Source: UBA1845 sp002338715 (GTDB lineage Bacteria; Planctomycetota; Phycisphaerae; UBA1845). Taken from it: a stretch of 64,000 nucleotides of DNA. The stretch covers positions 1 to 64,000 of the forward strand of contig DAORAL010000023.1 of assembly GCA_035344155.1 (NCBI GenBank), in the 5' to 3' direction. The notes beneath the pieces are model-generated. The model had not been told where the DNA came from. It ran no database searches and worked only from the letters and a program-made list of their open reading frames with translations. Both the position numbers and the translations under genes were made by a program. This document shows positions 18,258 to 27,601 of the stretch, piece after piece (position 1 is the stretch's first letter; every line of letters begins with the position of its first letter).

Positions 18258-20786
18258 CTATTTCCAGGGAACCGGGATCGGCAGTCCATAGATGAACGGG
18301 ATTTCAATCGCCAACACCAGCCCCGCCAACGCCAGAATCGTGCGATTCACCTGGACATCCACTTCGGCTTTGACGAGCGACCACGCCAGCAGCATGTAAA
18401 GAAATGGCAGCGCGGGCATGTAGTGGTAGATGAACATGATGCGGGGCGACATCGTCCAGGGAACCCAGAATACAAGGTATCCAAACACCGCGATGACCAG
18501 CGGCGACCGGGCTTTACTGGCGACCCGAATGATGCAAAAGGCCGCCGCACCGACACCCGCCCACCAGATCATCAGGTTGCCCATCGCATAGATATTCGCC
18601 TTCTTTGGATACGAGGCGAGTCCGTTGGGGGGATTCGGATCGGCATCGAATGATTCGGAAAAGAACCAAAGCGTGCCTTCACCCATGGGCCACTGCCATG
18701 CCTTCGATGATCCGTCATGCTTGAGGTCACTGCCGACGTGGTAGCTCCACATGCGTTTTTGGAGTTCGACGAAATCGGAAGGCGTGTTGCCCGCTCGAAA
18801 AAACGGCGTGTAGCTCACCAAGTATACCAGCACAATGAGCAAGCCTTGTCCCACGACCGCCAGACCCCAGCGGATCGGGCGCTGCAAAATCGATTCGCCA
18901 CCGTTTTGAAAGCGAATGACGACCAGCAGCGGAAGCGCGAACAACCCCGTCCATTTGCAGGCGATGGCGCAACCGATCAAGGTCGCGGCGACAAAGTGTT
19001 TTCGATGCAGGCACGCGAGCGCGCCACCGAGCACGAACCCGACGCAGTACATGTCATTCATCGCCGTTCGCGACAACACCAGCGGCAAGGCATCGAGCGA
19101 CATGAAACCGGCGGCCAGCAATCCGATCGCCGCGCTGTCGAAGAGTTTTCTCGCCAACACAAACACGAGCAGTACGCAGATCGTTCCGGCGATCGCCGAA
19201 GGTAGCCGCCATGCGAATGCGTTGATTCCAAACAGGCGCATGCTTCGGGCCATGATCAGTTTCGCCAGCGGTGGGTGGGTCCATTCGTATGCGCAACTTT
19301 TTTCCGGGGCGCTCGTGTCCCATCGCCATGGATCGACGTTACCGCGAACCCACTCTTGTGCCGTGTAGGCGTGATACACTTCGTCGAAGACGCGCGATTC
19401 GGGTTGGTTGAGGTGCACAATTCGCATTGTGAATGCAATGATGAGGATCGACAGCAGCGACAGCGCCGTTGTCGTCGAGATCGTTCGCGCGGTTCGGCTG
19501 CCCCATGTGCGAATAAGTGCGCAAAACCGTTCGCACCATGCCCACCTGAATTCAGAACGCCAGGAAGTAATCGCGAGGATGAAGCAGTTGATCAGGCAGA
19601 TCGCGATCGTGATGGCGTTGGGCCCCAGTTGCGGTGATGGCGGGCTTGTGTAGACGTATCCCCAGGCCATCACCATGTTCACGAAACACGTGACGGATAG
19701 CAGGGCGTAGGCATAGAAGGCCGTCCTCCAAAAAGGAGCCGCACACAAGAGTAGCGCAAACGCAGGGTAGACATGGCGCTCATGGACGCGCGTCGAGCAG
19801 AAAAACGTCAACAGAAACAAGCCGGCTGCCACCCGCCAATATCGATTCGCGACGTTTGCCGACGTGCGAGCGAGTTGTCTGAGTAAAAGCAGTGCACCAC
19901 CACCGACCAACGCCGTCGCCACCATGCGAATGGGCGCGAAACCGAAAAGCTGCGTCGAATCCTTCACCCAGTTCTTGCCGGCTGCGTACCACAGATTCAG
20001 CGCGTTGACCGAAGCGAAAGGATACATCTCCATCGTGATGCGCACGCGATCGATCGCAAATCCGGGCAGCGTCGATACCGTCGTCATGCCGCAAAACGAT
20101 GCCAGAAAAGTAGCCGCCCCAATCACGCAGCACGCGAGCAATCGCCCGATTCCGAGTTGCTGACGGTACGCCATCACGATGACCAGCGGGACAGCCAACA
20201 CGCTGTGCGGTTTGACCGCGCACGCAAAACCAAGCACCAATGCCGACAAGGTGAACCGCCGTCTGCAGCAAAGCACCAAACCCCCAAGCACAACGAACGC
20301 GTGAAAGCTGTCGGCTTGTCCCCAATACGCGGAGTTGAAAATGATCACGGGGTTGAAGAGAAACAGCGCCGGTAACACCAAGCGCTTTTGCAGCGATGTC
20401 GGTTTCACTTGTCGCCAGATCAACCACGCGATACCAACATCGGTCAGCAGATTCGGGAGTTTGAAAATCAGAAACGTAAACGTCGGTGGAAGGATGGCGG
20501 CTACCTTCCCGCACGCCCACAAAACATAAAGGTAGCCCGGCAGGTAGTCGCACTGTGGATGCGTGTCGTAAAAGTGCCCAAGACCTTCGCTGGCGATCGA
20601 TCGGCCCCACGTGATAAACGTGTGAATATCGACGGGATGACCCACGAGCGGTGCGATCACCGCGCGAAGTGCCAGCGCCGAGATCGCCAGCGGGGCGAAC
20701 GTCAAGAGGGCCTGCCAAAGCGACAATGCGCCCTCGACGTCAGCCGCTCGATTATCCGCGTTTGAGGTTTGGATTAATTCATCCAT
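18258..20786 (-). CDS. Fused membrane glycosyltransferase: GT-C N-terminal half plus PMT-like C-terminal half
   Basis: 842 residues from ATG 20786 (an in-frame start at 20843 adds 19 unlikely residues). The N-terminal half (about 25-430) is a polytopic GT-C-type unit (HPVDIHTFITWGRSIASEG, a GT87/mannosyltransferase-like loop). The C-terminal half (about 445-842) is protein O-mannosyltransferase-like: FDEVYHAYTAQEW, then ECxYEWTHPPLAKL-like YEWTHPPLAKLI, and MSLDALPLVLSRTAMND, ending with FIYHYMPALPFLYM. PMT enzymes move mannose from polyprenyl-phosphate to proteins on the outside of the membrane. Two GT-C units in one chain is unusual and suggests sequential sugar transfers. It is about twice the length of single GT-C proteins and no frameshift is seen. 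Confidence 0.83.
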   Translation of the reverse strand: MDELIQTSNADNRAADVEGALSLWQALLTFAPLAISALALRAVIAPLVGHPVDIHTFITWGRSIASEGLGHFYDTHPQCDYLPGYLYVLWACGKVAAILPPTFTFLIFKLPNLLTDVGIAWLIWRQVKPTSLQKRLVLPALFLFNPVIIFNSAYWGQADSFHAFVVLGGLVLCCRRRFTLSALVLGFACAVKPHSVLAVPLVIVMAYRQQLGIGRLLACCVIGAATFLASFCGMTTVSTLPGFAIDRVRITMEMYPFASVNALNLWYAAGKNWVKDSTQLFGFAPIRMVATALVGGGALLLLRQLARTSANVANRYWRVAAGLFLLTFFCSTRVHERHVYPAFALLLCAAPFWRTAFYAYALLSVTCFVNMVMAWGYVYTSPPSPQLGPNAITIAICLINCFILAITSWRSEFRWAWCERFCALIRTWGSRTARTISTTTALSLLSILIIAFTMRIVHLNQPESRVFDEVYHAYTAQEWVRGNVDPWRWDTSAPEKSCAYEWTHPPLAKLIMARSMRLFGINAFAWRLPSAIAGTICVLLVFVLARKLFDSAAIGLLAAGFMSLDALPLVLSRTAMNDMYCVGFVLGGALACLHRKHFVAATLIGCAIACKWTGLFALPLLVVIRFQNGGESILQRPIRWGLAVVGQGLLIVLVYLVSYTPFFRAGNTPSDFVELQKRMWSYHVGSDLKHDGSSKAWQWPMGEGTLWFFSESFDADPNPPNGLASYPKKANIYAMGNLMIWWAGVGAAAFCIIRVASKARSPLVIAVFGYLVFWVPWTMSPRIMFIYHYMPALPFLYMLLAWSLVKAEVDVQVNRTILALAGLVLAIEIPFIYGLPIPVPWK

Positions 20787-21002
20787 CGGCGAAATTGTAC
20801 CAGAGGTTGCGGGCTTGTGGTTGGGTGGTGGCCATGTGTCCAATCAGTGTACCGGTGGAACGTCAAACTGGCCTTACCTTTCTTTTGATTGCTTGATATG
20901 CTGTCGCGCTCGCGGGTTGGCCGGCGGCGCTTCGGTTCAACTTGCCCATTCATCAAACACACGAAACTGGCTGAGGTTGCCACAAATCTAAGCGGAGGCG
21001 TA

Positions 21003-22145
21003 ATGAAGTTCGCAACGACATGCATCCACGTAGGGCAAGATCCCGATCCCACGACCGGCGCGACGATCCCGCCCGTCCATTTCACCACGACGTACACGCT
21101 GGATGCGCCCGGTGAAAGCAAAGGGTTTGTCTATTCCAGGTCGGCCAACCCGACCCGTGTCGCGCTCGAAAAATGCATCGCAGCCCTCGAAGGCGGGGCG
21201 GCAGCGTCGTCGTTTTCATCCGGATGCGCCGCAACGATGGCCGTCCTCTCAACGCTTCGACCCGGCGACTCCGTCGTCGCCTACGCGGATCTATACGGTG
21301 GAACCTACCGCATCTTTGAAAACATCTCTCGACCCAATGGTGTCGATACGAGGTATGCAAAGGGAACCTCGCCCGCCGATTTTGAAAGCCTGATCGACGC
21401 GTCGACCAAATTGATCTGGCTGGAGACGCCGACCAATCCGCTCCTTCGCCTCATCGACATCGATGCCGTCACCCAGTTGGCCAAGTCACGCGGTATCGCC
21501 GTCGCCGTGGACAACACGTTTGCCACGCCCGCGCTTCAGCAACCGTTGTCACTCGGTGCGGATTACGTTGTGCACAGCACGACCAAATACATTGGCGGGC
21601 ATTCCGATGTGATTGGCGGTGCGGTGATCGTCAAGGATGCGAAGTTGATCGACCCGATCCTGTTCTACCTCAAGTCAGCCGGCGGGTGTCCTGGTCCGAT
21701 GGATTGCTACATGACACACCGTGGCATCAAGACGCTGCCCATCCGCATGCGTGAGCACTGCGCGAATGCAAGCGCCATCGCCAGGCATCTCGTTGGCAAA
21801 CGCGGTATCGCCAGCGTGATCTATCCGATGCTCGAAGAACACCCGGACCATCAACTGGCCAAGAAACAGATGTGTGGCGGCGGCGGAATCGTGTCGGTCT
21901 TGCTCGAAGGCGGGTTCGAGTCGACGAGTCGATTCTGCAGATCGACGAAGTTGTTCAGCTTGGCTGAGTCGCTCGGTGGGGTGGAGTCGTTGATCAACCA
22001 TCCCGCAAGAATGACGCATGCATCGATTCCAAAGGATGTGCGCGACGCACAGGGAATCACGGACAATCTGGTGCGACTGAGCGTTGGGATCGAGGATGTG
22101 GATGACTTGAAGGAAGATATTGATCAGGCGCTGGCTTCGATCTAG
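21003..22145 (+). CDS. metB: Trans-sulfuration PLP enzyme (cystathionine gamma-synthase/lyase family)
   Basis: 380 residues from ATG 21003, which follows a strong GGAGG at 20994-20998; the longer frame to 20889 is rejected. Family motifs are clear: FVYSRSANPTRVALEKCIA, SSGCAATMAVLS, WLETPTNPLLRLIDI, VDNTFATPALQQPL, and the PLP lysine in HSTTKYIGGHSDVIGG. The C-terminal SLGGVESLINHPARMTHAS fits gamma-synthase, gamma-lyase and beta-lyase alike. The exact activity (metB, metC or mccB) cannot be fixed from motifs; the symbol is the best guess. Serine acetyltransferase at 38409 supports active cysteine metabolism. The stop overlaps the stop of the convergent gene at 22142 by 3 bases. Confidence 0.85.
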   Translation: MKFATTCIHVGQDPDPTTGATIPPVHFTTTYTLDAPGESKGFVYSRSANPTRVALEKCIAALEGGAAASSFSSGCAATMAVLSTLRPGDSVVAYADLYGGTYRIFENISRPNGVDTRYAKGTSPADFESLIDASTKLIWLETPTNPLLRLIDIDAVTQLAKSRGIAVAVDNTFATPALQQPLSLGADYVVHSTTKYIGGHSDVIGGAVIVKDAKLIDPILFYLKSAGGCPGPMDCYMTHRGIKTLPIRMREHCANASAIARHLVGKRGIASVIYPMLEEHPDHQLAKKQMCGGGGIVSVLLEGGFESTSRFCRSTKLFSLAESLGGVESLINHPARMTHASIPKDVRDAQGITDNLVRLSVGIEDVDDLKEDIDQALASI

Positions 22146-22579
22146 GTCTGTTTGAAAACGCCTTGCATGTTGCACTGTTGAAAGAAGACGACGGCTTGGG
22201 CGGCGAGCAACCCCGCAAGAAACCCGGGCCATTCCAACCCGCTGGCGATTTTGACCAGGGCGCTCTTGCCGGTAAGCAAGGCAAAACTGACACCCGCGAT
22301 CATGAGGCAGACGATCGCGCCGCCGAAGAATAGAAAGCGGCTGAAGATAAACGTTGCCAACTTGATCTCCTCGGTATCTTTCGTGGTACCGTGGATTCCG
22401 TATCCCAACGCAAAGAAGCAATACCCAGCCACCAGCATCAACACAACGCCGATGATCTTTGGCATCGTCGAATCGCTTTCGACGTGCTCCTTCTTCATGA
22501 TCGCGGCGAGGATCATCGGTGCCGGCAGCAAGCCGCACGACAAGACCAAACCTGAGATGAGTGCGTATGATGCGTCCAA
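22142..22579 (-). CDS. Small membrane protein of unknown function
   Basis: 145 residues starting at TTG (22577-22579), preceded by AGGAAG at proper spacing. Four hydrophobic segments (ALISGLVLSCGLLPAPMILAA, IIGVVLMLVAGYCFFALG, FLFFGGAIVCLMIAGVSFAL, FLAGLLAAQAVVFF) with a short charged loop after the first. No family recognised. Convergent with the trans-sulfuration gene. Confidence 0.72.
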   Translation of the reverse strand: MDASYALISGLVLSCGLLPAPMILAAIMKKEHVESDSTMPKIIGVVLMLVAGYCFFALGYGIHGTTKDTEEIKLATFIFSRFLFFGGAIVCLMIAGVSFALLTGKSALVKIASGLEWPGFLAGLLAAQAVVFFQQCNMQGVFKQT

Positions 22580-22635
22580 GTGAAATCTTCCTGATGTGAC
22601 AAATCGTGGCGATTGCTAGTGCGTGAATTTGATCA

Positions 22636-23076
22636 CTAACCGTTGAAGTCATCGCCAACGGGCTGACGACCGATCGCGCCGGCATGAACTTCGTGCCAAT
22701 GGCTGATCTGCTCTTCGCCGAGTTTCCAACAGAGGTACACTTCGCGGCCATCCAGGATCGCGGGGAAATCCACGAGTCCGATCGTCCAGTCCTTCAACTC
22801 GCAACCGATGAGGCTGATCTCTTCGATCAAATCGTTGAGGCGCTGTGCGCCCTGCGCTGCGAGCGTGTCCAATGCCCGCACATCGTCGGGACGTTCTGTG
22901 ACGGTGAGTTTCTGACGACGCTTTTGCAGATGCTCAAGTTGCTGATACTGCGCAACGATATCCGAAACGATGCGTCGAACCAACGGGAGCGCGCTGTTGG
23001 CTTGCTCGGGCGTGAAGAAACGTTTGGCTTCGCAGCGTGATGCCTCACTCCGTTGGGTCATCTGATTGCTGTTCAT
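22636..23076 (-). CDS. DUF2203 family protein
   Basis: 146 residues. The conserved pattern of DUF2203 is present: RFFTPEQANSALPLVRRIV near the N-terminus, a central charged helix, then GLVDFPAILDGREVYLCWK and GEEQISHWHEVHAG near the C-terminus. The family is cytosolic, about this size, and of unknown function. The frame starts at ATG 23076. It lies 56 bases from the membrane protein gene in the same direction. The interval 23077-23369 holds no supported gene. Confidence 0.85.
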   Translation of the reverse strand: MNSNQMTQRSEASRCEAKRFFTPEQANSALPLVRRIVSDIVAQYQQLEHLQKRRQKLTVTERPDDVRALDTLAAQGAQRLNDLIEEISLIGCELKDWTIGLVDFPAILDGREVYLCWKLGEEQISHWHEVHAGAIGRQPVGDDFNG

Positions 23077-23369
23077 GGATCGTTCTCCAAATCTGGTCCG
23101 TGCGACGAAACGTGGCGGCCCCCAGCTTCACGTTGTGGACAAGGCCAATTGGAGCGACAACAACAAAGGCCCTCGCCCCCAACCACCGATCGGGATCATG
23201 CGTCGAATCATCCAAGCGTTTGACGGCCGTCCGAATGTTCAACGGCCATCCGAGACGATCAACGGTATGATCCACCGATGTCCTCATTGTGTTCGCCCGC
23301 GCGCAGTTCGTCAACGGGTATTGCGTTGTACTCGAAAAAGATTGGAGATGAGGTGTTTGCTGTACGCGG

Positions 23370-24749
23370 TTATTGAATTTGGAATCGATGAACGGCTTCG
23401 GTTGTCTTGTGTGCTTGCAAGTCGGTGATTGCAACCTTCAAGACGTATTCGCCGCTCGAAATGTTTCCGGGAAACGAAACCAACTGCGCCAGGAAAAAGT
23501 CCTCGCGCTGCTGGCGCGAAAGGTCGACGATCTGATCTTCGCTCTGCGACCAGACGGACCGGCCGTCAGCCGTGAAGAGTTCTAGGTGCGATCCCAGTTC
23601 CGTTCTGAATTGCCCGCTTGCGTCGTCGTAGCGCGATTTGAAATGGTCGACCTCGCAATAAACGATGACGCGATTGACCTGATGGGCCCGCAATTGCGTC
23701 GCGGGGAATTCGTCGTAGATTCCAAACGTCTGAACGCGCGAACACAACGCCACCGTCGGAATCGTCAGCTCGGCAGTGTCGCGAAGGGAATCGCGCAAAT
23801 CGTCGATCGAAGCAAGCACGGCGTCCGTGTCGAGCAATGGATCCGACAGTCGGCTGTCCACACTTCCGATCGATTTGACGAACTGCAAAATCAATTCACG
23901 TTCGCGATGACCGATCGCCGGAGACAACTGAGCCGCCGCTTCCGGTTGATTGTTGGCGAGCTGCAGCAGACTCAAACGCATTTGCTTGCGCGGGTTGGCT
24001 GGATCGTTGGCCATCTCGATCTTGGCCGCGTCGATCAGTTCCTGCAAGTCGCGCGAGTTGGCCAGGTCGTCAAGCGCCATTCCCTGTTGGGCACGCACAT
24101 TTGAAGATGCGGTGCGCGCGACGGGTTGTTGATCGGTGCGATTCGGATTCGCCGTGCGTGCAAAGTTGGTCCCGCCGCGCACGCCAACGGTTTGTACCGA
24201 TGGCGCACTGGTTGCGACAGTCTGACTTGTTACTGGCGCTTGCTGTGTGGCAGGATTCGTTTGAGGCGGCGCTTCGTAGGGCAACGCCTGATCATTTGGG
24301 CGCGGTGGAATCGCTTTTGGTTCTGGTTGCCCGCGTTTGCGATCCAGGGGGCGGGCTTGGGCGACGGTGTTACTCTGCCAGGGAATACCCATGCGCTCAT
24401 GATCCGCCAGTGAATCGTTTGCGCCCGCGTCGGCTGGCGAATCGGACGAATTGGCGGCTGCCTGCAAGCGGGCGACGTAGTCATTGACCGTGCTGTCAGT
24501 GCCTTCAGTTGCAGTGTTTTCGTCTGTGCCTACGGGGTGAAACGCATTGGGATCGCCGCTGTCTTGTGAATAACCGTTGCTGGCGTATTTGTCGTTGTAT
24601 GCGTAACGATAAGGGTCGGGGTCGCGGGCGGCTTTTGGTTTGCTGCGGCTGAACCAACCACCGGTTCCATTGGAACAACCGGTCAGCGTGATGACGCAGC
24701 CCATCGCGATGACAAGCATGGCGAAACGGTTGAATCGATTGCTAAGCAT
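23370..24749 (-). CDS. Predicted lipoprotein with C-terminal unassigned domain
   Basis: 459 residues from ATG 24747-24749. The signal peptide (FAMLVIAMGCVITLTGC) ends in the lipobox LTGC. A long disordered Ala/Gln/Pro/Asn-rich linker (about 40-220) leads to a folded C-terminal half (about 230-459) with TVALCSRVQTFGIYDEFPA and FLAQLVSFPGNISSGEYVLKVAITD, which looks like a beta-sandwich surface domain. No enzymatic motif was found. It precedes holA in the opposite reading order of the operon (holA lies upstream at 24800), with 50 bases between, so it may be the last gene of the TPR-holA transcript. Confidence 0.75.
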   Translation of the reverse strand: MLSNRFNRFAMLVIAMGCVITLTGCSNGTGGWFSRSKPKAARDPDPYRYAYNDKYASNGYSQDSGDPNAFHPVGTDENTATEGTDSTVNDYVARLQAAANSSDSPADAGANDSLADHERMGIPWQSNTVAQARPLDRKRGQPEPKAIPPRPNDQALPYEAPPQTNPATQQAPVTSQTVATSAPSVQTVGVRGGTNFARTANPNRTDQQPVARTASSNVRAQQGMALDDLANSRDLQELIDAAKIEMANDPANPRKQMRLSLLQLANNQPEAAAQLSPAIGHRERELILQFVKSIGSVDSRLSDPLLDTDAVLASIDDLRDSLRDTAELTIPTVALCSRVQTFGIYDEFPATQLRAHQVNRVIVYCEVDHFKSRYDDASGQFRTELGSHLELFTADGRSVWSQSEDQIVDLSRQQREDFFLAQLVSFPGNISSGEYVLKVAITDLQAHKTTEAVHRFQIQ

Positions 24750-24799
24750 GTTTGGCGTGTGGTACTCAGTCATTGCGTTTGCGTTGCCCAGTAAATGCG

Positions 24800-25765
24800 T
24801 TACGCGCTCTGTGCGACGATGAACTGCTGAATCGCCGAAGAAGCTGTCGACAATCCGTTCTTTGATGCGACGTCGGCTTCCAATAGCGCCTTGATTTTAT
24901 CTTGCAGATCCGCGACGTCGTGTCGTTCCAACCGACGCTGCAGGACATCCGGTGTCGTAAATGCCTGTCGCGCAAGTGATCCCATCGGAACGCCCGACAT
25001 GCTCTGCAATTTCAAATCGAGCAGCTTGCGAAAACCCCAAGCCAATCCACCCACCGCACGGGCCGGCGCCGCTCGATCGGTCGCCAGCACTTTTTCCCAC
25101 TTGGTCAATGCGGTGGCTGTGTCGCCCGACGCCATCGCATCGGTGATACCGAAGATGTCTTCTTCGCGCAGTCTGCCGACGAGTTCTTCCACATCCTTCG
25201 GAGTGATTGCGGGTCTCGATCCAACGAAAATCGAAAGCTTGCTCAACTCGGCGTCGAGCGCGCCCAGCGATTGACCGACGAGATCCGCCAACCGCCATGC
25301 GGCTTGCCGATCGAGCTGCTTGTTGTAGGCATCGCGCGCGTGCTGCACCATCCACCCCTGAAGCGCCTGACCCTTGAGCGGGTCGCACTTGATGATCTGC
25401 CCGGTCTTGGCGATCGCCTTGTAGAGTCGCGTGTTCGACGGGAGACTCCCGCAATCGAGAATCAACACACCCGAGTCGACCGGCTCGGCGCAATACTTTT
25501 CCAGATTGGCACGGTTGCGGGTGATAAACGGGTCCGCGTCTTCAACGATGACGATTCGCGCCCCGCCCAGCAACGAGTAGGTCCGCACGTCGTCGAGCAC
25601 GATCGCGAGTTCGGTCTTGGCGCCTTCGTAACGCGACGGGCCTTCATCGCTGCCGCCGCCCTTCGCCAACTGGTCGCAGATGGCTTCAATCGCCTGACGC
25701 TTGCGGAATGCATCGTTTCCGACGACAGCATAGACGCTCTTGGATTCGATCTTATTCGTCTGCAC
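24800..25765 (-). CDS. holA: DNA polymerase III delta subunit
   Basis: 321 residues starting at GTG 25763-25765 with AGGTG six bases upstream. The N-terminus YAVVGNDAFRKRQAIEAI matches the HolA start (F-L-x-G-x-D/E). The central LDCGSLPSNTRLYKAIAKTG, LIVQ-like helix region and REEDIFGITDAMASGDTATAL follow the clamp-loader delta layout. The C-terminal LERHDVADLQDKIKALLEADVASKNG fits the collar domain. Delta opens the beta clamp within the clamp loader, whose other ATPase subunit DnaX is encoded at 44007. The gene overlaps the upstream TPR gene by 14 bases. Confidence 0.9.
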   Translation of the reverse strand: MQTNKIESKSVYAVVGNDAFRKRQAIEAICDQLAKGGGSDEGPSRYEGAKTELAIVLDDVRTYSLLGGARIVIVEDADPFITRNRANLEKYCAEPVDSGVLILDCGSLPSNTRLYKAIAKTGQIIKCDPLKGQALQGWMVQHARDAYNKQLDRQAAWRLADLVGQSLGALDAELSKLSIFVGSRPAITPKDVEELVGRLREEDIFGITDAMASGDTATALTKWEKVLATDRAAPARAVGGLAWGFRKLLDLKLQSMSGVPMGSLARQAFTTPDVLQRRLERHDVADLQDKIKALLEADVASKNGLSTASSAIQQFIVAQSA

Positions 25766-27116
25766 GTTTCACCTGATCCGGTTGCGTTTCGCGTTTGACG
25801 GCCATCTCTTCCAACCGGGCTTTCGCCATCGCGATCGGATCGAATGACGCGTTGCCCGTTGTCGGTGACTTCAGGACTTTCAAATAAAAGTCGTGGGCCG
25901 CGAAATCCTTGCCTTTGTATGCCGCGACATCGCCCAGGCGAAGCCACGTCGTAGCATCGTGACGGCCCGAGGCCACCAGATCAAGTAACCGGGATTCTGC
26001 TGCGTCAAACTGCTTGTCATTGATCAACGTTTCCGCCAATCCAAACAAGGCGGTCGGGTTTTTGGGGGCGTTATCGAGTGCCGATTGAAACGCCTTTGCA
26101 GATTCTTCGTATCGTCCCAGTGCCAGAAGCGATTGGCCAAGATTCGCCAGCGCTTCGGGGTGGTGCGGTTCGATGGCGAGCGCTTTTCGGTATTGCTCGA
26201 TGGCGGACAGGTGGTCGCGGTTCTTACCCAGGGCTTGCCCCTGTTTGATCAACTGGTTCAGTTGATGTTGCTGCGAAGCGCTGAGATGCGCTCCGGGCAC
26301 ATTGATCTCCTCAACCGGTGGGGCATCTTGTGCATTCACTGCGGGGGCGGTTGATGTTGGCCCGTTAAGCGCATGGTTGAGCCGCACGGCGTCTGACTCG
26401 ACCGCCGAAACATTTCCGCCACGGTCCGTGATCGAGACCCGAAAGCGGATGTTGCCCGTAAGTTCATCGGGAACGACCCATTCGTACAACCCGGTATTGG
26501 GCAGTTGGGCCATGGCGATCTTCCAATCGTTGACGCCTTCGCGGCTGTATGTGATCTGGACAGGCCGAGCGCTGAGGTGCAGATCCATAGCCGACCATTC
26601 AAATCGAACGACCCTCTCGCCTTTGGCGTTTTCGTAAACGCGAGCCAATTGCAGTTGCATGATCGGTTCGGTGTAATCGACGAAAACGCTGAAGTGGGGG
26701 ACGGTTTCCGGTTGAGGTTCCGGGCCCGACTTGCCGGCAGCGTTGGTGATGACGAAAAACAGCTCGTGCAAACCTTCCTCATCGGCGACGTATTCAATCG
26801 GTGAAACCAGATCGTCGTCATATCCAAACAGCATCCACTCACCTTTACCGGAGGTGCGATACCAGAGTTCGACTTCCTGCAGAGGAGCCGCGGACTCGTT
26901 AACGCTATAGGTGACGTCGAACCTGGGTGATTGAACCCGCGGTGCATTGTCGATGTCACCGGCAAGTGCGCACGGTGCGACGATTGCCATCTGTGCGACG
27001 ATTGCTATCTGTGCGATGAATGCAATCTGTGCGACGAATGCAATTGGTGCAACGTTTGCCTTTTGGGCAACGATGCGAACCAACAAGATGCACAATCGAC
27101 GATATGGCATGATCAT
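25752..27116 (-). CDS. Exported TPR protein with beta-sandwich N-terminal half
   Basis: 454 residues. The N-terminus is an unusual signal peptide made of a hexapeptide repeat (AFVAQI AFIAQI AIVAQM) encoded by an 18-bp tandem repeat. Residues about 60-240 read as Ig-like strands, with a D-x-x-G-N-V linker (RVSITDRGGNVSAVESD). The C-terminal ~170 residues contain TPR helices (EQYRKALAIEPHHPEALANL, GRYEESAKAFQSALDNAPKN, TLINDKQFDAAESRLLDLV). The product is likely a periplasmic scaffold. Overlap of 14 bases with holA puts both in one operon. Function unknown. Confidence 0.8.
   Translation of the reverse strand: MIMPYRRLCILLVRIVAQKANVAPIAFVAQIAFIAQIAIVAQMAIVAPCALAGDIDNAPRVQSPRFDVTYSVNESAAPLQEVELWYRTSGKGEWMLFGYDDDLVSPIEYVADEEGLHELFFVITNAAGKSGPEPQPETVPHFSVFVDYTEPIMQLQLARVYENAKGERVVRFEWSAMDLHLSARPVQITYSREGVNDWKIAMAQLPNTGLYEWVVPDELTGNIRFRVSITDRGGNVSAVESDAVRLNHALNGPTSTAPAVNAQDAPPVEEINVPGAHLSASQQHQLNQLIKQGQALGKNRDHLSAIEQYRKALAIEPHHPEALANLGQSLLALGRYEESAKAFQSALDNAPKNPTALFGLAETLINDKQFDAAESRLLDLVASGRHDATTWLRLGDVAAYKGKDFAAHDFYLKVLKSPTTGNASFDPIAMAKARLEEMAVKRETQPDQVKRADE
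26974..27063. repeat. 18-bp tandem repeat within a signal-peptide region
   Basis: Five consecutive 18-bp units (26974-26991, 26992-27009, 27010-27027, 27028-27045, 27046-27063) of the form (T/G)GTGCGACGATTGCTATC with a few substitutions; a sixth diverged unit follows to 27081. In the minus frame each encodes a hydrophobic hexapeptide. Confidence 0.88.
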
Positions 27117-27601
27117 TTCGACATGTCGCCAGCCAACCGGCGACCCATTGAACGCGCTGGATACCCGAAAAATACTCCTCCTGAATAAATCGACCGATAA
27201 TTTGGGCCATCTAAAGGGAAAGAACTGGCGGCTTACCGGACCTCTCGCCCGGAATATGGGCGGTAAAGCGATCTAAGTGTTGGTCATATATGATCTTGCA
27301 CTGAATAAGCACGGCTCGGAGCTGGGTTTTGGAATTGCGGGCTGATCGTATAACTATATTTTGGGTAAGCAGTTACGGGGACAGCCGTAATTCTTTCCTA
27401 AAATGCCTCGATCGCCAAATCTGCGTTGCAGAGCCCCCAAAACGCGGGTGGCGTTGTCCAAAACGCGGTTTCGCGGGTCGAAATCCTTTGCGTGCCCCGA
27501 TATGCTCTGCTAGACTCCCGCCCCGTACGGTGCCCCGAGGAAGGGCATTATTGGTTCTGTAACCGGCGGGTGGTGGACGGATATAGAGGTAGGAGTTATC
27601 C
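27117..27601. promoter_or_regulatory. Intergenic region with candidate promoter for the Hc1 gene
   Basis: No gene in this 485-base divergent interval. A candidate sigma-70-like promoter reads TTGCGT (27488-27493), 17-base spacer, TAGACT (27511-27516), directed toward the Hc1 gene with a leader of about 80 bases. CCAAAACGCGG occurs twice just upstream (27438-27470). The promoter is inferred from spacing only. Confidence 0.4.

Noticed and set aside
20787..21002. SAM-type riboswitch before the trans-sulfuration gene
   Set aside because: None of the conserved SAM-I or SAM-II sequence blocks is present.
23066..23428. 120-codon plus-strand frame
   Set aside because: It begins inside the start region of the DUF2203 gene, ends antisense within the lipoprotein gene, and has no recognisable motif or ribosome-binding site.
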